A DNA stretch of 64,000 nt from the NCBI GenBank assembly GCA_963402885.1, contig OY727100.1:3596001-3660000 (forward strand), given 5' to 3'. The notes below the pieces were generated by a model, which was not told the origin of the DNA, searched no databases, and worked only from the letters and a program-made list of their open reading frames with translations. Position 1 is the stretch's first letter, and every line of letters begins with the position of its first letter. Position numbers and translations under genes: made by a program. This DNA is from Antedon bifida. Its lineage: Eukaryota > Echinodermata > Crinoidea > Comatulida > Antedonidae. This document shows positions 11,831-25,179 of this stretch, piece by piece.

Positions 11831-12169
11831 GGGTGTCTAGAAAACTCAGATCTAGAAAACTCAGATCTCCGATATATCTGAGTTTTCTAGATCTAAAAAA
11901 CTCAGATATCTGAGTTTTCTAGATCTAGAAAACTCAGATATCAAGATCAAGATTTGAGTTTTCTAGTTCCAGAATGGAATGATCCAAATGACCTCTACCA
12001 ACCAATCATTTGATGATCTGGGTTTTTCTATTTCCATTCTGGAACTAGAAAACTCAGATCTTGATATCTAGCTATCTGAGTGTTCTAGATAGCTAGAAAA
12101 GTCAGATATCTGAGTTTTCTAGATCTAGAAAACTCAGATATATCTGAGATCTGAGTTTTCTAGACACCC
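11831..12169. repeat. Large foldback palindrome made of agaaaactcagat/atctgagttttct units
   Basis: 'gggtgtctagaaaactcaga' at 11831 is mirrored by 'tctgagttttctagacaccc' ending at 12169. Between them short units in alternating orientation pair across a ~60-nt centre at about 11975-12030. The stretch can fold into one long stem; it looks like a foldback element. Confidence 0.9.
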
Positions 12170-13870
12170 AATTGTTAGGTACTATATTGGACAGGGGCCA
12201 AACGTTAAATGGTTAAAGCTACGTTCACACTGAGCCCGGATTTCGGTCCGGTGGCCGGAGAAAAATCCGTGCTAGTTAGGTTTTCCGAGCGCTGCACGTT
12301 TTGCACGACGGACTCCGTGGCCCAGGGTCAGCTGTATAAGGAAAAAAGCTGCGGCGGATACCATTTTAATCTCGAAATGTACTGTATGTAAATGCAATTT
12401 TGTGTCTATACTATCTTTCTTTCCTGTAATATGTGCAACGTTAGAATTGGGAATACTAGAATGAGTTGGAGCATTAGTTTTTAACCCCATATTTATTTAT
12501 TTCGTTTTTCTTTCAGAGGCTAGCCCTCTCAGTAATACAATAAAACTGCTCTTCCGAGGGGCCCTACGACTCATCAACATAATTTTAAAACAGCATGTTC
12601 TCATTGTTAATTATAACATTTTATACAATTTTTAATTATTTTTAACTACAACCACCCTATATGTGTCTGCCTTGCACTTTTCCATTTGTTCTAAGTCGGA
12701 GGAATGTTCTCTGCAAAAATATCCAATCCAGCTATCTGGCTATCATCAGCACTATGGTTTTGAGGTATGCCATGCAAAGGGTTGGTATTTTGAATTTTTT
12801 AAAATAATTTATTAAGTGCCTAAATTTAGAACACCTTCCATACGAAAGGAGGAAACAGTCTCACATCCAGTTGTGCCTATCCTTTCAATAGATGTACATG
12901 TACATGTAACACATTGAGTCTTGAATTATCTGTGACAGAAAAGTATGAATGCGTAGCAGCCAATCATAAGATCAAAGGACCGTTACAAGGCGAGCAAAGC
13001 ATCATGTTGTTATACTACCTTGGTTTTATTCCATCTCCTAATTTAAGCACAACAACTAAAAAAACGACAACTAGTTAAACTTCATTCATACTTTAATAAC
13101 AACAAACACCTGAACATAATAACATCATATGCCGTTCAGTCGGTCTTTTTCTGAAAATGTGCATCATGGTCAAAGCATTTCTATCGGTATGCATTTGGTT
13201 AAAATATTTATAAAGCAATTACGTATAATTATACTACTTACTTTATTACGTATCTAATCTTAGAAGAAAATAATAACAAGTTTATTTTGAAGTACCAACA
13301 CCAACACCATATTGTAGCTGGTAAGGCCGTTTGAACTTAAACTATTTACAAAATGTTATCATTTACTAATATTCAAAACATATTCAAATACACATAACTG
13401 AGATACAATTTCAAAATATGATAAAAACAGAAATTCCAGGTAGGCTTATACAGTATCTTATCTTAATTGGTTATTTGTTTTTTTTAATAGGCCTATATTA
13501 TATATTTATACTTGGATTACAATGTAAAATACGATGTTTAAACAAATGAAAGATGTAGTAAATAAAATGCTTTTATAATAATACATCATTCTGTAATCTT
13601 GTATGATGGACAAAGTTGCCTATTACAATACTAATGAATATATACAGTACATAAAATAATCAACTGTTTAAAGAAGTCTGCACATATATTATAAAAAGTA
13701 TAACTCTTTTATAATCATTTTTTTGGGCCATATACAACAAAACGTAAATGAATTTTGATTATATCATAAAAAAAACCAATCCATACTTTTGGTAATACGT
13801 AGCATTTACGGACTGTGTGGTAATTTGTTTCCTTCATAGACATACACATTATATCATTATTTGTATGATT
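12170..13870. other. 3' flank of the NACHT-LRR gene, no gene recognised
   Basis: No splice-bounded or long ORF. Several TTTATT hexamers (minus-strand AATAAA) lie at about 13240-13285, suitable as poly(A) signals for the leftward gene ending at 13871; this is only a candidate. Confidence 0.4.
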
Positions 13871-16800
13871 TTAATCAAAACCACTTAATTTTCGCCGCCT
13901 TATTATATTGTCTCTTAACACAATCTCGCGTTGAATGCACAAAATATCTTCCTTTCCCTCGGTGGGATGTAAGTCAATTTCAATGTGTTCTAAATCTTCA
14001 GCTTTTGCTTCCAACATATCTTTATGAATATCTTCTGATATGATCATTCTTATATAACGCAACTTTGGAAATAAATCAAATATTTTCGCTAATGTAAAAC
14101 TACTAATTGAAGATAGATCTATATTCGTTAGATCAACATATTCCCACCTAAATTCATTGTTATTAGGTCGTTGTAATATATTTTCAAGATTTTCACCTGT
14201 TAAACCATAATCCCTCCACTTTAATGTTTCTGAGCATCCGTATTCATCGTTTCTCATAACATACAATAATTTAAGTAGTGATTCGCCATCAATATTAGAA
14301 ATGTTATTATTCATTAATGATATTGAATTTTCTTTCAGTTCAATATTCATTTCTTTACATGTATTTAGCATGTCAGTAATAGTGGTACATACTAAATTGC
14401 AATTATTTATAGAAAGATGTTTTAAATTTGGAAATATTACAAAAATGTTAGCTAGTATACCGCCACTAATTGATGAGAGGTCTATATGCGTTAGAGAGAC
14501 ATTTTCCAACTTAAATGTGATGCTGTTAGGTCGTAATATATATTCAAGATGTTGAACTGTAAAACCATAAAGTCTCCATATTAACGTGTCTATGTCTAAC
14601 ATTTCATCGTCTAACGGGTATTGGGTAGTTTCCCTTATAACAGGTATTAATCTCAGTAACAAGTCACCACTAATACTAGAAAGGTTATTATTTGTAAGTA
14701 TTATTGTTTTTCTTTCCAATTCAACATTCATTTCATTACATTTATTTATCATATCAGTAATAGTGGTACCTACTATGCTGCAATTATTCATAGAAATATG
14801 GGTTAAATCTGGAAATATAACAAAAATGTTAGCTAGTATACTTCCATTAATTGATGATAAGCCTACATAATCCAAATCAATGGAACGCCATTTATTAAAC
14901 CTGTATTTCAAATGTGAGATCAGGAGATCTTGTAAGTGTTTGGCTGATAGATTATACTCGCTCCAAATTAGGCCTAAACTTTTAGGGAAACTGTAAATAT
15001 CAAAAATTGATTTTAAATTTGGTTTAGGTTTTAGTGCGGCTCCTATCAGCTTCCCGAGTGAATCTACATCAATTTCTGAAAGGTCATTTCCACTTAATCC
15101 AATATTAATTTCTTTGGACTCTAGATAATTTACAACATTTTCCTTCAACATACTATTTACATGCGTACTACTAGATATTTGTGTATTTAGCATATCAGAA
15201 ATAGTGCTACCTACTAAATTACAATCATTCATAGAAAGACGTGTTATATTTGGAAATATAATAAAAATGTTAGCTAGTGTACTTCCATTAATTGATGATA
15301 GGTCTACATTAGCCAAATAAAGACCAACGACTCCTACACATCTGTACTTCTGATGTGAAATCAGAAGAGCTTCTAAGTGCTTGGCTGATAGTTTATAATT
15401 GGTCCAAAACCCCCAGAATGTGTTTAAGTTTATCAGCTTTACAAGTAAATCCGTATCAATATCTGAAAGGTTATTTCCATTTAATCGAATGGTAATTTCT
15501 TTAGATTCTAGAAACTTTCCAACAGTTTCCTTCAACATACTATTTACATGCGTACTACTAGATATTTGTGTATTTAGCATATCAGAAATAGTGCTACCTA
15601 CTAAATTACAATCATATATATCAAGACATGTTATATTTGGAAATATAACAAAAATGTTAGCTAGTATACTTCCATTAATTGATGATAGGTCTACATTACC
15701 CAAATAAACATTATCGACTCTTAGAAATCTGTACTTCTGAGGTGAAATCAGAAGAGCTTGTAAGTGCTTGGCTGATAGATTATAATCTTTCCATTCTAAC
15801 CACCCGAATGTTTCTATGTTTATCAGCTTTACAAGTAAATCTGTATCAATATCTGAAAGGTTATTTCCACTTAATCCAATGGTAATTTCTTTAGATTCTA
15901 GATAATTTGCAACAGTTTCCTTCAACATACTATTTACATGCGTACTACTAGATATTTGTGTATTTAGCATATCAGAAATAGTGCTACCTACTAAATTACA
16001 ATCATGCATAATAAGATGTGTTATATTTGGAAATATAATAAAAATGTTAACTAGTGTACTTCCATTAATTGATGATAGGTCTACATTATTCAAATTAACA
16101 CGATCGACTCTTAGAAATCTGTACTTCTGAGGTGAAATCAGAAGAGCTTGTAAGTGCTTGGCTGGTAGCTTATAAACTTTCCATTCTAACCACCTGGATG
16201 TTTCTATGTTTATCAGCTTTACAAGTAAATCTGTATCAATATCTGAAAGGTTATTTCCACTTAATCCAATGGTAATTTCTTTAGATTCTAGATAATTTGC
16301 AACAGTTTCCTTCAACATACTATTTACATGCGTACTACTAGATATTTGTGTATTTAGCATATCAGAAATAGTGCTACCTACTAAATTACAATCATTCATT
16401 TCAAGAAGTGTTATATTTGGAAATATAATAAAAATGTTAGCTAGTGTACTTCCATTAATTGATGATAGGTCTACATTACCCAAATTAACACGATCGACTC
16501 TTAGAAATCTGTACTTCTGAGGTGAAATCAGAAGAGCTTGTAAGTGCTTGGCTGATAGCTTATAATCTTTCCATTCTAACCACCACCTGTTTGTTTTTAA
16601 GTTTATCAGCTTTACAAGTGAATCTGTATCAATATCTGAAAGGTCATTTGCTTTTAAGTCAATGGTAATTTTTTTGTACTCTAGATAGTTTACAACAGTT
16701 TTCTTCAACATACTATTTACATGCGTACTACTAGATATTTGTGTATTTAGCATATCAGAAATAGTTCTACCTACTAAATTACAATCATTTATTTCAAGAC

Positions 16801-19755
16801 GTGTTATATTTGGAAATATAATAAAAATGTTAGCTAGTGTACTTCCATTAATTGATGATAGGTCTACATTACCCAAATCAACACGATCGACTCTTAGAAA
16901 TCTGTACTTCTGAGGTGAAATCAGAAGAGCTTGTAAGTGCTTGGCTGATAGTTTATAATCGTTCCATTCTAACCACCACCTGTTTGTTTTTAAGTTTATC
17001 AGCTTTACAAGTGAATCTGTATCAATATCTAAAAGGTCATTTGCTGTTAAGTCAATGGTAATTTTTTTGTACTCTAGATAGTTTACAACAGTTTCCTTCA
17101 ACATACTATTTACATGCGTACTACTAGATATTTGTGTATTTAGCATATCAGAAATAGTGCTACCTACTAAATTACAATCATTCATTTCAAGACGTGTTAT
17201 ATTTGGAAATATAATAAAAATGTTAGCTAGTGTACTTCCATTAATTGATGATAGGTCTACATTACCCAAATCAACACGATCGACTCTTAGAAATCTGTAC
17301 TTCCGAGGTGAAATCAGAAGAGCTTGTAAGTGCTTGGCTGATAGTTTATAATCGTTCCATTCTAACCAGAATTTTTCAGAGTTTATCATTCTTACATGTA
17401 AATCTGTATCAATATCTGAAAGGTTATTTTCAATAAACTGCTTGGCTGATAGTTTAAAATCTTCCCATTCTAACCACCGCCTGTCTGTGTTTACGATTAT
17501 CAGCTTTACAAGTGAATCTGTATCAATATCTGAAAGGTTATTGTCTTGTAATTGAATGGTAATATTTTTTAACTTTAGATACTTTACTTCATGTTTTTTA
17601 AACATACTATTTATATGGGTACCATTTAATTTAGAAGATCTTAAATTAATACTTTTCAAATCTTTAGAAATATGAATTATGTGACTTAATAATGTTCCAT
17701 TTATATCTGTTAAATCATTGTTACTGAGATCAAGCGCCGTTAATTCTGAAAACACTGTACTGTTTTTACATTCGGTTATAATTTCTTTAATAAGCTTACC
17801 ATTATATACAAAACCACTGATTCTCATTCTGAGTAATTTATGGTTAGGAAAAATTTGAAAAAAACGACATAAATGTGTGCCATTCAAATAAGTAGTAAAA
17901 TAGAACTTGGACATAGTTTGATAAAAACAAAGTTCTTGTATTTGTTCACCTAAATGGAATCGTCTCCATTCGTCTGAGAGAATCTCAATAGCTATATCAC
18001 CCCATTTATTAATTAGATAAAGTAAATATAAATCACCTGTATCTTTATTACAATGTCGTTCTGTTTGTTGCAATATTATTATTGAAACGTGCGCTATTAC
18101 CCTGCAAATATCTTCAGATGATCTTTTTGATTCATCAATGAATTCCTTAACTTTCTTTATTACCAGTACTCTACTTTCATATAATTCTTTATGTAACAAT
18201 TTCAAATGCTGTATGAAGTGTAAATTGTTATTATAAAACGCTGTAAAGGAACGCGTTAAGTGTTTGACTTGTAACATTATTTCTTTCGATTTATTTATGT
18301 GCTCATCAAGTGATTCTAATACTTTTTCTTCGTGTTCTTGAGTTACATATTCGAAATATTTCGAAATTGAGTAATAATTAGAAGCATGGTCTACCAACCA
18401 GTGTTTTATGAGTTTGTCCGCGTTGGGACCTAGAAAACTAACTGTAAACACTCTAGACATATGTAGATAGTAGTTAGTTCTTATTTCTTCACTTTCGTCA
18501 ACATTTAAAATTTCAAATTGACTTTTATAAGACAAGTAAAATCCCGCTAGGGCCTCTGCCAATAACTTATGTGGATATCGGTAAGTCTCCGAAAAGGAAT
18601 CTTTATCATATGGAGGGTCTTTATAAACAAAACCTAATTTAAGAGATAAGTCAACTAAACTTTTATTTCCTGCTAGGCTTATCAAATCCAATTTATTAAA
18701 ATGAAGTAAATTTGTCTGTAGTTTTATGTAACTAATATGTCCTAATATTCGAAGTGAATTGTTAAACTCGTTGGGAAAGTCAGTAGATTCTTGTATTGCA
18801 TTAGAAACATTGTTCCTGTTAAGGTACTGATTTAAAATGCATCGAAAAATTTCTATAAAAAAGTGTTTAAAATGTTTAGGAATTATTTGTCCATGTTCCC
18901 ATATTGTACACATTTTAAGTAATAAAAAAGGGGATCGCAAGAGTTCAAATATTATTTTGTGATCGCCACCCCAAGAACTTGGATATAGCGAATTAAGTTT
19001 GAATTCATTAATCAATGAATCACCAAGAGCAGGGTTTTTAACAAATCTAAAATATTTTTGAATATATTTCTTGATGCTATTTTTAGAAAAGCCCTCTAGT
19101 TTTACATCTAAATCGCAATGATTAAGTAAGTTTTCAGCAAAACCCGGTCTTGATGTAATGATAACTGTGCTTTCCCTCAGTTCGTTGCCTTCTAATATCC
19201 TTTTTGGGCCCACAACTCCATATTCTAACTCATCTAATCCATCCAACAGAACAACTAATTCTTTGTCATGCCTGTCTATAAAGGTTTCTATAATTGTTTT
19301 ATCTTTCGGAAGACTAGTATTTTTACTAAAAATACCCATTCTATTTTCAAATTGCTCTACAATCATATCTGTAATTGTTTGACCTGCCTTGATATCTCTT
19401 GCATTTATAAGAAATAATATTTTACCGGCAAACGTAGAATCTGAATCAGTTGCCCAGTTGTAAGATATATACTGAAGTAAAGTTGTCTTACCAATTCCTC
19501 CATTTCCTGTCATACATACTTTACATGGGTCCACGGACTTGATAATGTGTAATAATTCTTTTAATGGTGTAGGACTTTTGATTTTTAAATCCAGGTATTT
19601 GTAGTTTAATATTTCTGGTTTCACTATTAGATCAGTAAACATCTGTGAAATGTTGTATTTATGTCTAAAATACATGTTCCACGTCGGCGGTTTCCTGTTT
19701 GGATCTTTAAATTTCCTTTTCTGTTCTGCTGTTAAAAAGTTTCGGATAATTTCAT
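13871..19755 (-). CDS. NACHT-LRR (NLR) receptor, giant terminal exon
   Basis: Open frame from a splice acceptor (cag at 19756-19758, phase 1) to a TAA at 13871: about 1,960 residues. The exon opens DEIIRNFLTAEQKRKF; the first in-frame Met is at 19675. Counting from that Met: Walker A GNGGIGKTTLL at ~57-67, Walker B ELVVLLDGLDELEYG at ~139-153, sensor motif VIITSRPGF at ~171-179, NACHT-associated helical region to ~600, then leucine-rich repeats to the C-terminus. NLRs are cytosolic sensors that oligomerise through NACHT and usually signal through an N-terminal death-fold domain. None is in this exon, so upstream exons must supply it; a DED exon of compatible phase lies at 53.6-54.2 kb. The exon is unusually long because six near-identical 130-residue LRR blocks are inserted (separate entry). 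No frameshift is seen, so it appears functional. Confidence 0.9.
15130..17440 (-). repeat. Six tandem 390-bp (130-residue) LRR-coding repeats
   Basis: The block 'catgcgtactactagatatt' recurs at about 15150, 15539, 15929, 16319, 16709 and 17105, so spacing is 390, 390, 390, 390 and 396 bp. Each unit encodes NDCNLVGSTISDMLNTQISS, THVNSMLKE, DIDTDSLVKLIN, LSAKHLQALLIS and NVDLSSINGSTLANIF with few changes. Two older diverged units lie toward the C-terminus (14390-15000). Reading frame is kept through all units. Confidence 0.9.
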
Positions 19756-19889
19756 CTGAAAAGAAAATGAATTGTTATCCATTATTTCCTTCACATTATC
19801 ATTAGGCCTAGTATCATTTTACAGTTGACACACTGTAACTACAACCTTTCTGTATATCTAGAGTATATAATGCTTATTGCAAAAAAAAA

Positions 19890-20100
19890 TACAATCTGTA
19901 TTTTCTTTGATTTGTCCAAAGCCTTCGATCTCAATATCTCACTCTGTAAACTATCTTATTATGATGTCAGAATCTCGTAATTAATAGTGATTAGTAAATA
20001 TTAATTGTCGTATTATTGTAAAATAACACATAGAAAAACATACATCAATATTACATTAGTACATGGAAACGATTTTTTGTTTTCAATTGATTGTTTTTCC
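19890..20100 (+). pseudogene. Non-LTR reverse transcriptase relic (motif A)
   Basis: The plus strand encodes IFFDLSKAFDLNISLCKLSY, close to the LINE RT motif A 'DLSKAFD..nh.iLL.KL', followed by degenerate sequence matching the RT relics of the NACHT units. This is the version without the 29-bp satellite. Confidence 0.65.
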
Positions 20101-20130
20101 ACATATACGTAAGTATTTACAGCGTTGAAA

Positions 20131-20535
20131 TATCGGTTCTCGTCAGATCACCGATGTTAAGCAACGTTCGTTAATCCCGGTTGCGTTCTTGGGTGTTGAA
20201 TAGGCCTATACCGGAGAGTGATGGTGTAATGGGTTCGAGCCTATCTGTGCCATACTTATTGTATCCTTAGTAGGCAAGATGCTTTACTCTGATTGTCTCG
20301 TCCTTCGGATAGGACGTAAAGTACATGTACATACAATGTACGTTAAAGAACTTGGTACACTATTCGAAAAGAATAGGGGATCGTCTCCCGGACCCGATGT
20401 GCTGATCTGGTAGGTTCTGCACTGCTGGCTACCGTGGAGGGCCTAATCCGAATTTCATCAGCATAATATTGGAATTGAAGTGTATTTAGTTTAATGTATA
20501 TTTTTAGTGAATGTCCAATATGCCTAAATGTCCTC
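20131..20535 (+). mobile_element. 5S rRNA-derived SINE (SINE3-type)
   Basis: 'cggttctcgtcagatcaccg' and 'gttaagcaacg' are nearly the internal 5S rRNA sequence, followed by a 5S-like 'ataccgg' region to about 20235. The body after that ('cttcggataggacgtaaa') is non-5S and typical of SINE bodies. A complete 5S gene is excluded because the 3' third diverges. Confidence 0.75.
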
Positions 20536-20879
20536 TGGTCAATAAGAAAAAAAAGTGAATGAGTGAAATTTATTTTCCATTGTTAATTAATCTTCCTCCT
20601 AGAAATCATAGAACAACTTAACCCGACAGCCAAGACATTCACACCATATTATAATGATGGTATTGTTGAAATTGTGAAAAGTTTAAGAAAATCGATACAC
20701 ACAATAAAGAAATTTAGCGGAACGCAATAGAATACCCAATATTTATGAGGCAGTTCAATGCTCAACGAATGGCATAACTTGAAAAGATGATGTGGGTGTT
20801 GGGCGTTTATTCAAATAAATACCATCTTAATTGGTATAATAAAATACATTGTTTAGTTTAAACATCTTCTGAAACTAAC

Positions 20880-21200
20880 TTCCAAGGCACAGTAGGCCGT
20901 TTTGGCCTAAGTGTTTTAGACGACTTGCAACATGGGCAGAAGTATCCAGGGTCTTAACGGGACACAAATAGCGCGCAGTATACAGACCTTCCAGCTTACT
21001 CAACACCTCAGCTGTCGGGGTTTCTCCGATTTTAAACAAAAGGTCTTATCATCAGTTCTCTCGATGTACTTTTATACACTATTCCCCACAATATACTTCG
21101 ACGATTTATGAACATATTTAATCTTTTCAGTACTGTATAATTTTTATTTTGCTAACTACCTTCACGCGCGGTCCGAAGAAAATGGCGTTTGAAATCTACC
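20880..21200 (-). repeat. Dispersed repeat, also at 61.1-61.4 kb in the opposite orientation
   Basis: 'aggccgttttggcc', 'gcaacatgggcaga', 'attccccacaatata' and 'cacgcgcggtccg' occur in inverse order and orientation at 61110-61440. Looks like a transposon with conserved ends; no ORF. Confidence 0.6.
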
Positions 21201-22082
21201 GATGAAATCCAAAATTTCGTCTTAAAACCCTTCATGATATCTTCCTAAGAGAGAAATATGGAACAATCGTAAAGGCCTGCTAAAATGTTGTAGAATATAC
21301 CCACCTATCGCGGCGGTACACAATATGGAACAACTAGGGTGAGTAATAGAGATATTATAGTGAACTGAGTAACCGATATGGAGTTAGTGACTAGTTTACT
21401 TATCTATAATATAATAGCACTAAGCCAAAATGTTTTCCTCTATCTCCTCCTAAACCGCAAGTCCGATACTAGCGCTTTTAATATCCCTTTATCCATTAGT
21501 CAATATTAGAACGGACAATTTGTACGAAAAATAAATGTTTTTTAGACCAATTTCTTTGCAACTGCCGAACTCGTGTTTCCCTGCTACCAAAATCGTTTTT
21601 TCCCCTTAGTTTCCAGTGTATGATCAGCGATTACAGAGGTTTCACAACATAAAGCGCTTTATAAATCCAGGATATTATAATTCAAATACTCTGCGTATTT
21701 GTTAGACTCTCACAATGACGTGCCATACATATCGATTTCTAGAACATGGTGCCCGTCCATTGGACAGCTAGTTTATTATATTAGTATTTTACTATCATTA
21801 GCATACCGTTTAATGATCACATCGTTAAAATGATTTTTAATAAATCAATGTGATTCATTGTATACATTATACTTATTGCTAGATTACATTATTTACTGGC
21901 TCCGGAGTCTAACAGTACACTCAGGTACTGTTAGAAACCGGAGCTGTACACTAAAGCAAGAGAGATTCTTTGTAAAGTATTATATTTTAAATGAATATAT
22001 AATTTCAATATATTTATATCTCATTCTATCATAACATGTGTGTATATCTATTTTGTATTCAAAGATACTTAAGAACGTACTT

Positions 22083-22860
22083 GGGTCACTTCGTGTCAAA
22101 TCAACCAATATTCTGAAAATTGGTACGGGTCACGTTACAGATTTGGCTGAAAGTTTTCAGTACCAATTAAATAGAAAAGTAAATGAGATACACTTATTTT
22201 GATGTCAGCTTTGGACTATTTTGTAAAATTTGATCCTTTGGATCACGAGGATAGTTACGATATGCTATTTTTACGCCACAACGAAATATCCCGTAGATCA
22301 CATAAAATGGCAAAACTGCCCTTTGTTGTCACACCAAATTATAGGAGATGAGTCTTCAAAACAGAATTTTGTCCAGAGGTACACCAGATATGTGTTAACA
22401 AGTGGTAATAATTTTATGTGGGTGGATGAATGTTGCCTAGGTTCATTTTCCGTCTGTAACCAACTTTAAAACCATTTCACAGTTGAAAAGAGTAAATGGT
22501 CTAATATTTCATCGAGGCAACCACAAGTGCCTCAACAATGCATACAATATAAAGCTTTTCTGATTGTTCTTAATTACCATTAGATTTTATGGTGGGAATT
22601 GACCCTAGATACCAATTTAAAGCTTTGTATCTTAATTTTAAAGTGTCAGAAATCACATTACAAACTATTCAATTACTCAAAATATGTGAATTCTGACATA
22701 GTACCCCTTCTTCATTAGGCCATATGTTTTCAAAACGACTGGAGTTAAGCGCTAAAACTTTGCATGTGTTCATTATATATTGAGGTACCCTAAAAAAAAT
22801 TCAGCCAAATCCATGGCGTGACCCGTACTACCATTGGTTGATTTGACATGGAATGACCCA
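22083..22860. mobile_element. ~780-bp DNA transposon with ~48-bp imperfect TIRs
   Basis: Left end 'gggtcacttcgtgtcaaatc aaccaat' and the reverse complement of the right end 'gggtcattccatgtcaaatc aaccaat' agree, as does an inner 'tacgggtcacg'. No transposase was recognised; the 79-codon plus-strand frame inside is not supported. Confidence 0.75.
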
Positions 22861-23710
22861 CTTTATAGTGTCTACATTATCCCAAGTAATAGGTTAAACG
22901 TTATCATGTCATTGTTTTATTTATTTACTTATTTATTTTTTAGACGTTTAATTTTACTCTAATAGGTTCTAATTAGTTCTAGCCTTCAATTAAATGAATA
23001 TTATGGAGGACTAAGCCTCATTGTGGCTTATTGTTTCCTCTACGAACAATGAGAATTTTTTAATGTTTTATAGTCATTAAATCATTGAATGCAAAAATAT
23101 AAAATATATTATTTTTTGGTAATTTAGATTGATTAGTTAATTTAATTTATTAATTGTAAAATAATTAAGTGGAGGATCAAACGTAAAGCCTTAAAAGTAG
23201 CTTTGTATGGGCTATCCTGGAAAATCTTTTATAAATGTATTTATTTTTAATGTCAGTAATTTATCACTTTGTATGTATTTTTATAATTATTTTCCAAAAT
23301 GAATTCAAATCAAATCAAAAGTAAAGATTCTGAAAAAACAATTGTTATTTAAATTTTACTTTACTAAATAAGTTCAACTTTATTTTTGAGTTGTATTCAC
23401 TTTGTTGGTGCACGAGATGAATCACCAGAATCGCTTCTCAATAATTATAGCCACAAACATTTGCAATGGTTTTGGGACATTTTCGCTTCCATTATGATGA
23501 AACGTTTATCTTTTATATGAATATTGAGTTCTCAAGCTCTCTTTCATGGCAAAAGTTTAATTTTTAATTATAAAATAGCACATAAACATTCAGTTTCTTT
23601 ATGACTATCCTGTTTCTATGTCTCATTACCTGCAACAATATTTCTTTTTTTTTTTATAGAATTCTTTCTTTTTTCATTACAATCATAAAAATTATCGTGA
23701 ATATACTTAC

Positions 23711-24628
23711 CTTCTGTCAATTGATGGTCTAAAAGTTGGTTTGAATCTGGCACTTTTTGTTCGCGTTCCCATATGGTACACGTTTTAAGTAACAACGAAG
23801 GGGATTTCAAGAGTTCAAATATTTCTTTGTGATCACCACCCAAATCTATTTCAGACTTCGAATTGAGTTTTAATTCCTCAATCAATGAATCACCAAGTGC
23901 AGTTTTGTTAACGAATCTAAAATATTTTTGAATAAATGTCTTTATATTTATTTTCGAAAACCCTTCTACTTGTACAGCTAAATCGCAATAATCAAGTAAG
24001 TCTTTTTCAAAACCTGTTTGTAATGTAATAATAACTGTGCTTTCTGTCAGTTCGCTTCCATCCAATATATTTACTAGTTCTTTGAAATCATCTTCTGACT
24101 CATCTAATCCATCTAACAGCACAATTAATTCCATGCTGTGTTTCTCCATAAACGTTTTTAAAATTGTTTCATCTTTAGGAAGACCGGTTTTTACATTAAA
24201 TGTATTCAGTTGAACTGTTTCTGCAATCGTATCTGTAATGGTATTTTCTGATTTGATGTCTCCCACGTTTATAAAAAATAATATTTTACCGGCTAACGTA
24301 GAATCTGAATCAGTTGCCCAGATGTAAGATAAATACTGAAGTAAAGTTGTCTTACCAATTCCTCCATTTCCGATCATGCATACTTTACATGAGACCATAG
24401 ACATCATTTTGCCTAATAGTTTTTCTAATGATGGGTGACTTTCAATTTGTAGATGCGAGTATTTATGCGCATTTAATATTTCTGTCGTTAGTATTGGATC
24501 AGTAAACATCTGTTGAATATTGTATTGTGAATTTTTCCGAACACTTGGGTTCAACGTTTGCCGTTTCCTGTTAGGATTTTGGAATTTCTTTTTCTGTTTG
24601 TCTGTTAAAAAGTTTCGGATAACTTCAT
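23711..24628 (-). CDS. NACHT cassette exon, copy 1
   Basis: 918-bp internal exon from acceptor 'accgtttcag' to donor ACAGAAG/GTAAGT, phase 1 at both ends, 306 residues. It has DEVIRNFLTDKQKKKF, IQQMFTDPI, Walker A GNGGIGKTTLL, Walker B ELIVLLDGLDES, and stops after LLKTCTIWERE with tail LLDHQLTEG. NACHT winged-helix and LRR parts are missing, so it is a module rather than a whole receptor. The sensor region reads VIITLQTGF where the terminal gene has VIITSRPGF. This copy has its own changes (FFINVGDIKSENT, LPKDETI). Downstream (leftward) is the terminal NACHT-LRR exon with matching phase. Confidence 0.85.
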
Positions 24629-24800
24629 CTGAAACGGTAAATAATTGTTATCCATTATTCCCCTGTATTGGCTTTATCTAGGCCTACTATCATTTTACAG
24701 TTGACATTCTGTAACTTGTTATATATCAACAATTCTAAACATGCTTATTGGAAAAAAAAAGTGTACAATCTACATTTTCTTTGATTTATCCAAAGCCTTC

Positions 24801-25175
24801 GATCTTAATATCATTTCGTAATTAATATCGATCTTAATATCATTTCGTAATTAATATCGATCTTAATATCATTTCGTAATTAATATCGATCTTAATATCA
24901 TTTCGTAAATATTATCGATCTTAATATCATTTCGTAATTAATATCGATCTTAATATCATTTCGTAATTAATATCGATCTTAATATTATTTCGTAATTAAT
25001 ATCGATCTTAATATTATTTCGTAATTAATATCGATCTTAATATCATTTCGTAATTAATATCGATCTTAATATTATTTCGTAATTAATATCGATCTTAATA
25101 TCATTTCGTAATTAATATCGATCTTAATATCATTTCGTAATTAATATCGAAATTAATATTATTTCGTAATTATTT
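24801..25175 (+). repeat. 29-bp satellite, unit-1 array
   Basis: About 13 copies of 'cttaatatcatttcgtaatt'+'aatatcgat' with few changes, lying inside the RT relic right after FFDLSKAFD. Confidence 0.9.
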
Positions 25176-25179
25176 TGTG

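Larger units (their letters stand above)
19756..22082 (-). other. Intron upstream of the NACHT-LRR exon
   Basis: Holds an RT relic (19890-20100), a 5S-derived SINE (20131-20535) and a dispersed repeat (20880-21200). No host exon recognised. Confidence 0.5.

Noticed and set aside
14301..17436. Plus-strand frames of 60-100 codons inside the NACHT-LRR gene
   Set aside because: They are antisense readings of the repeated LRR coding DNA and repeat with its period.
20131..20235. True 5S rRNA gene
   Set aside because: Only the internal promoter portion is well conserved; the 3' third diverges and a SINE body follows.
22230..22469. 79-codon plus-strand frame with several Cys
   Set aside because: It lies wholly inside a non-autonomous TIR element, shows no family match and no splice sites.
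24801..25175. CRISPR-like regular 29-bp repeats
   Set aside because: Units abut directly with no unique spacers; this is a satellite in a eukaryotic intron.
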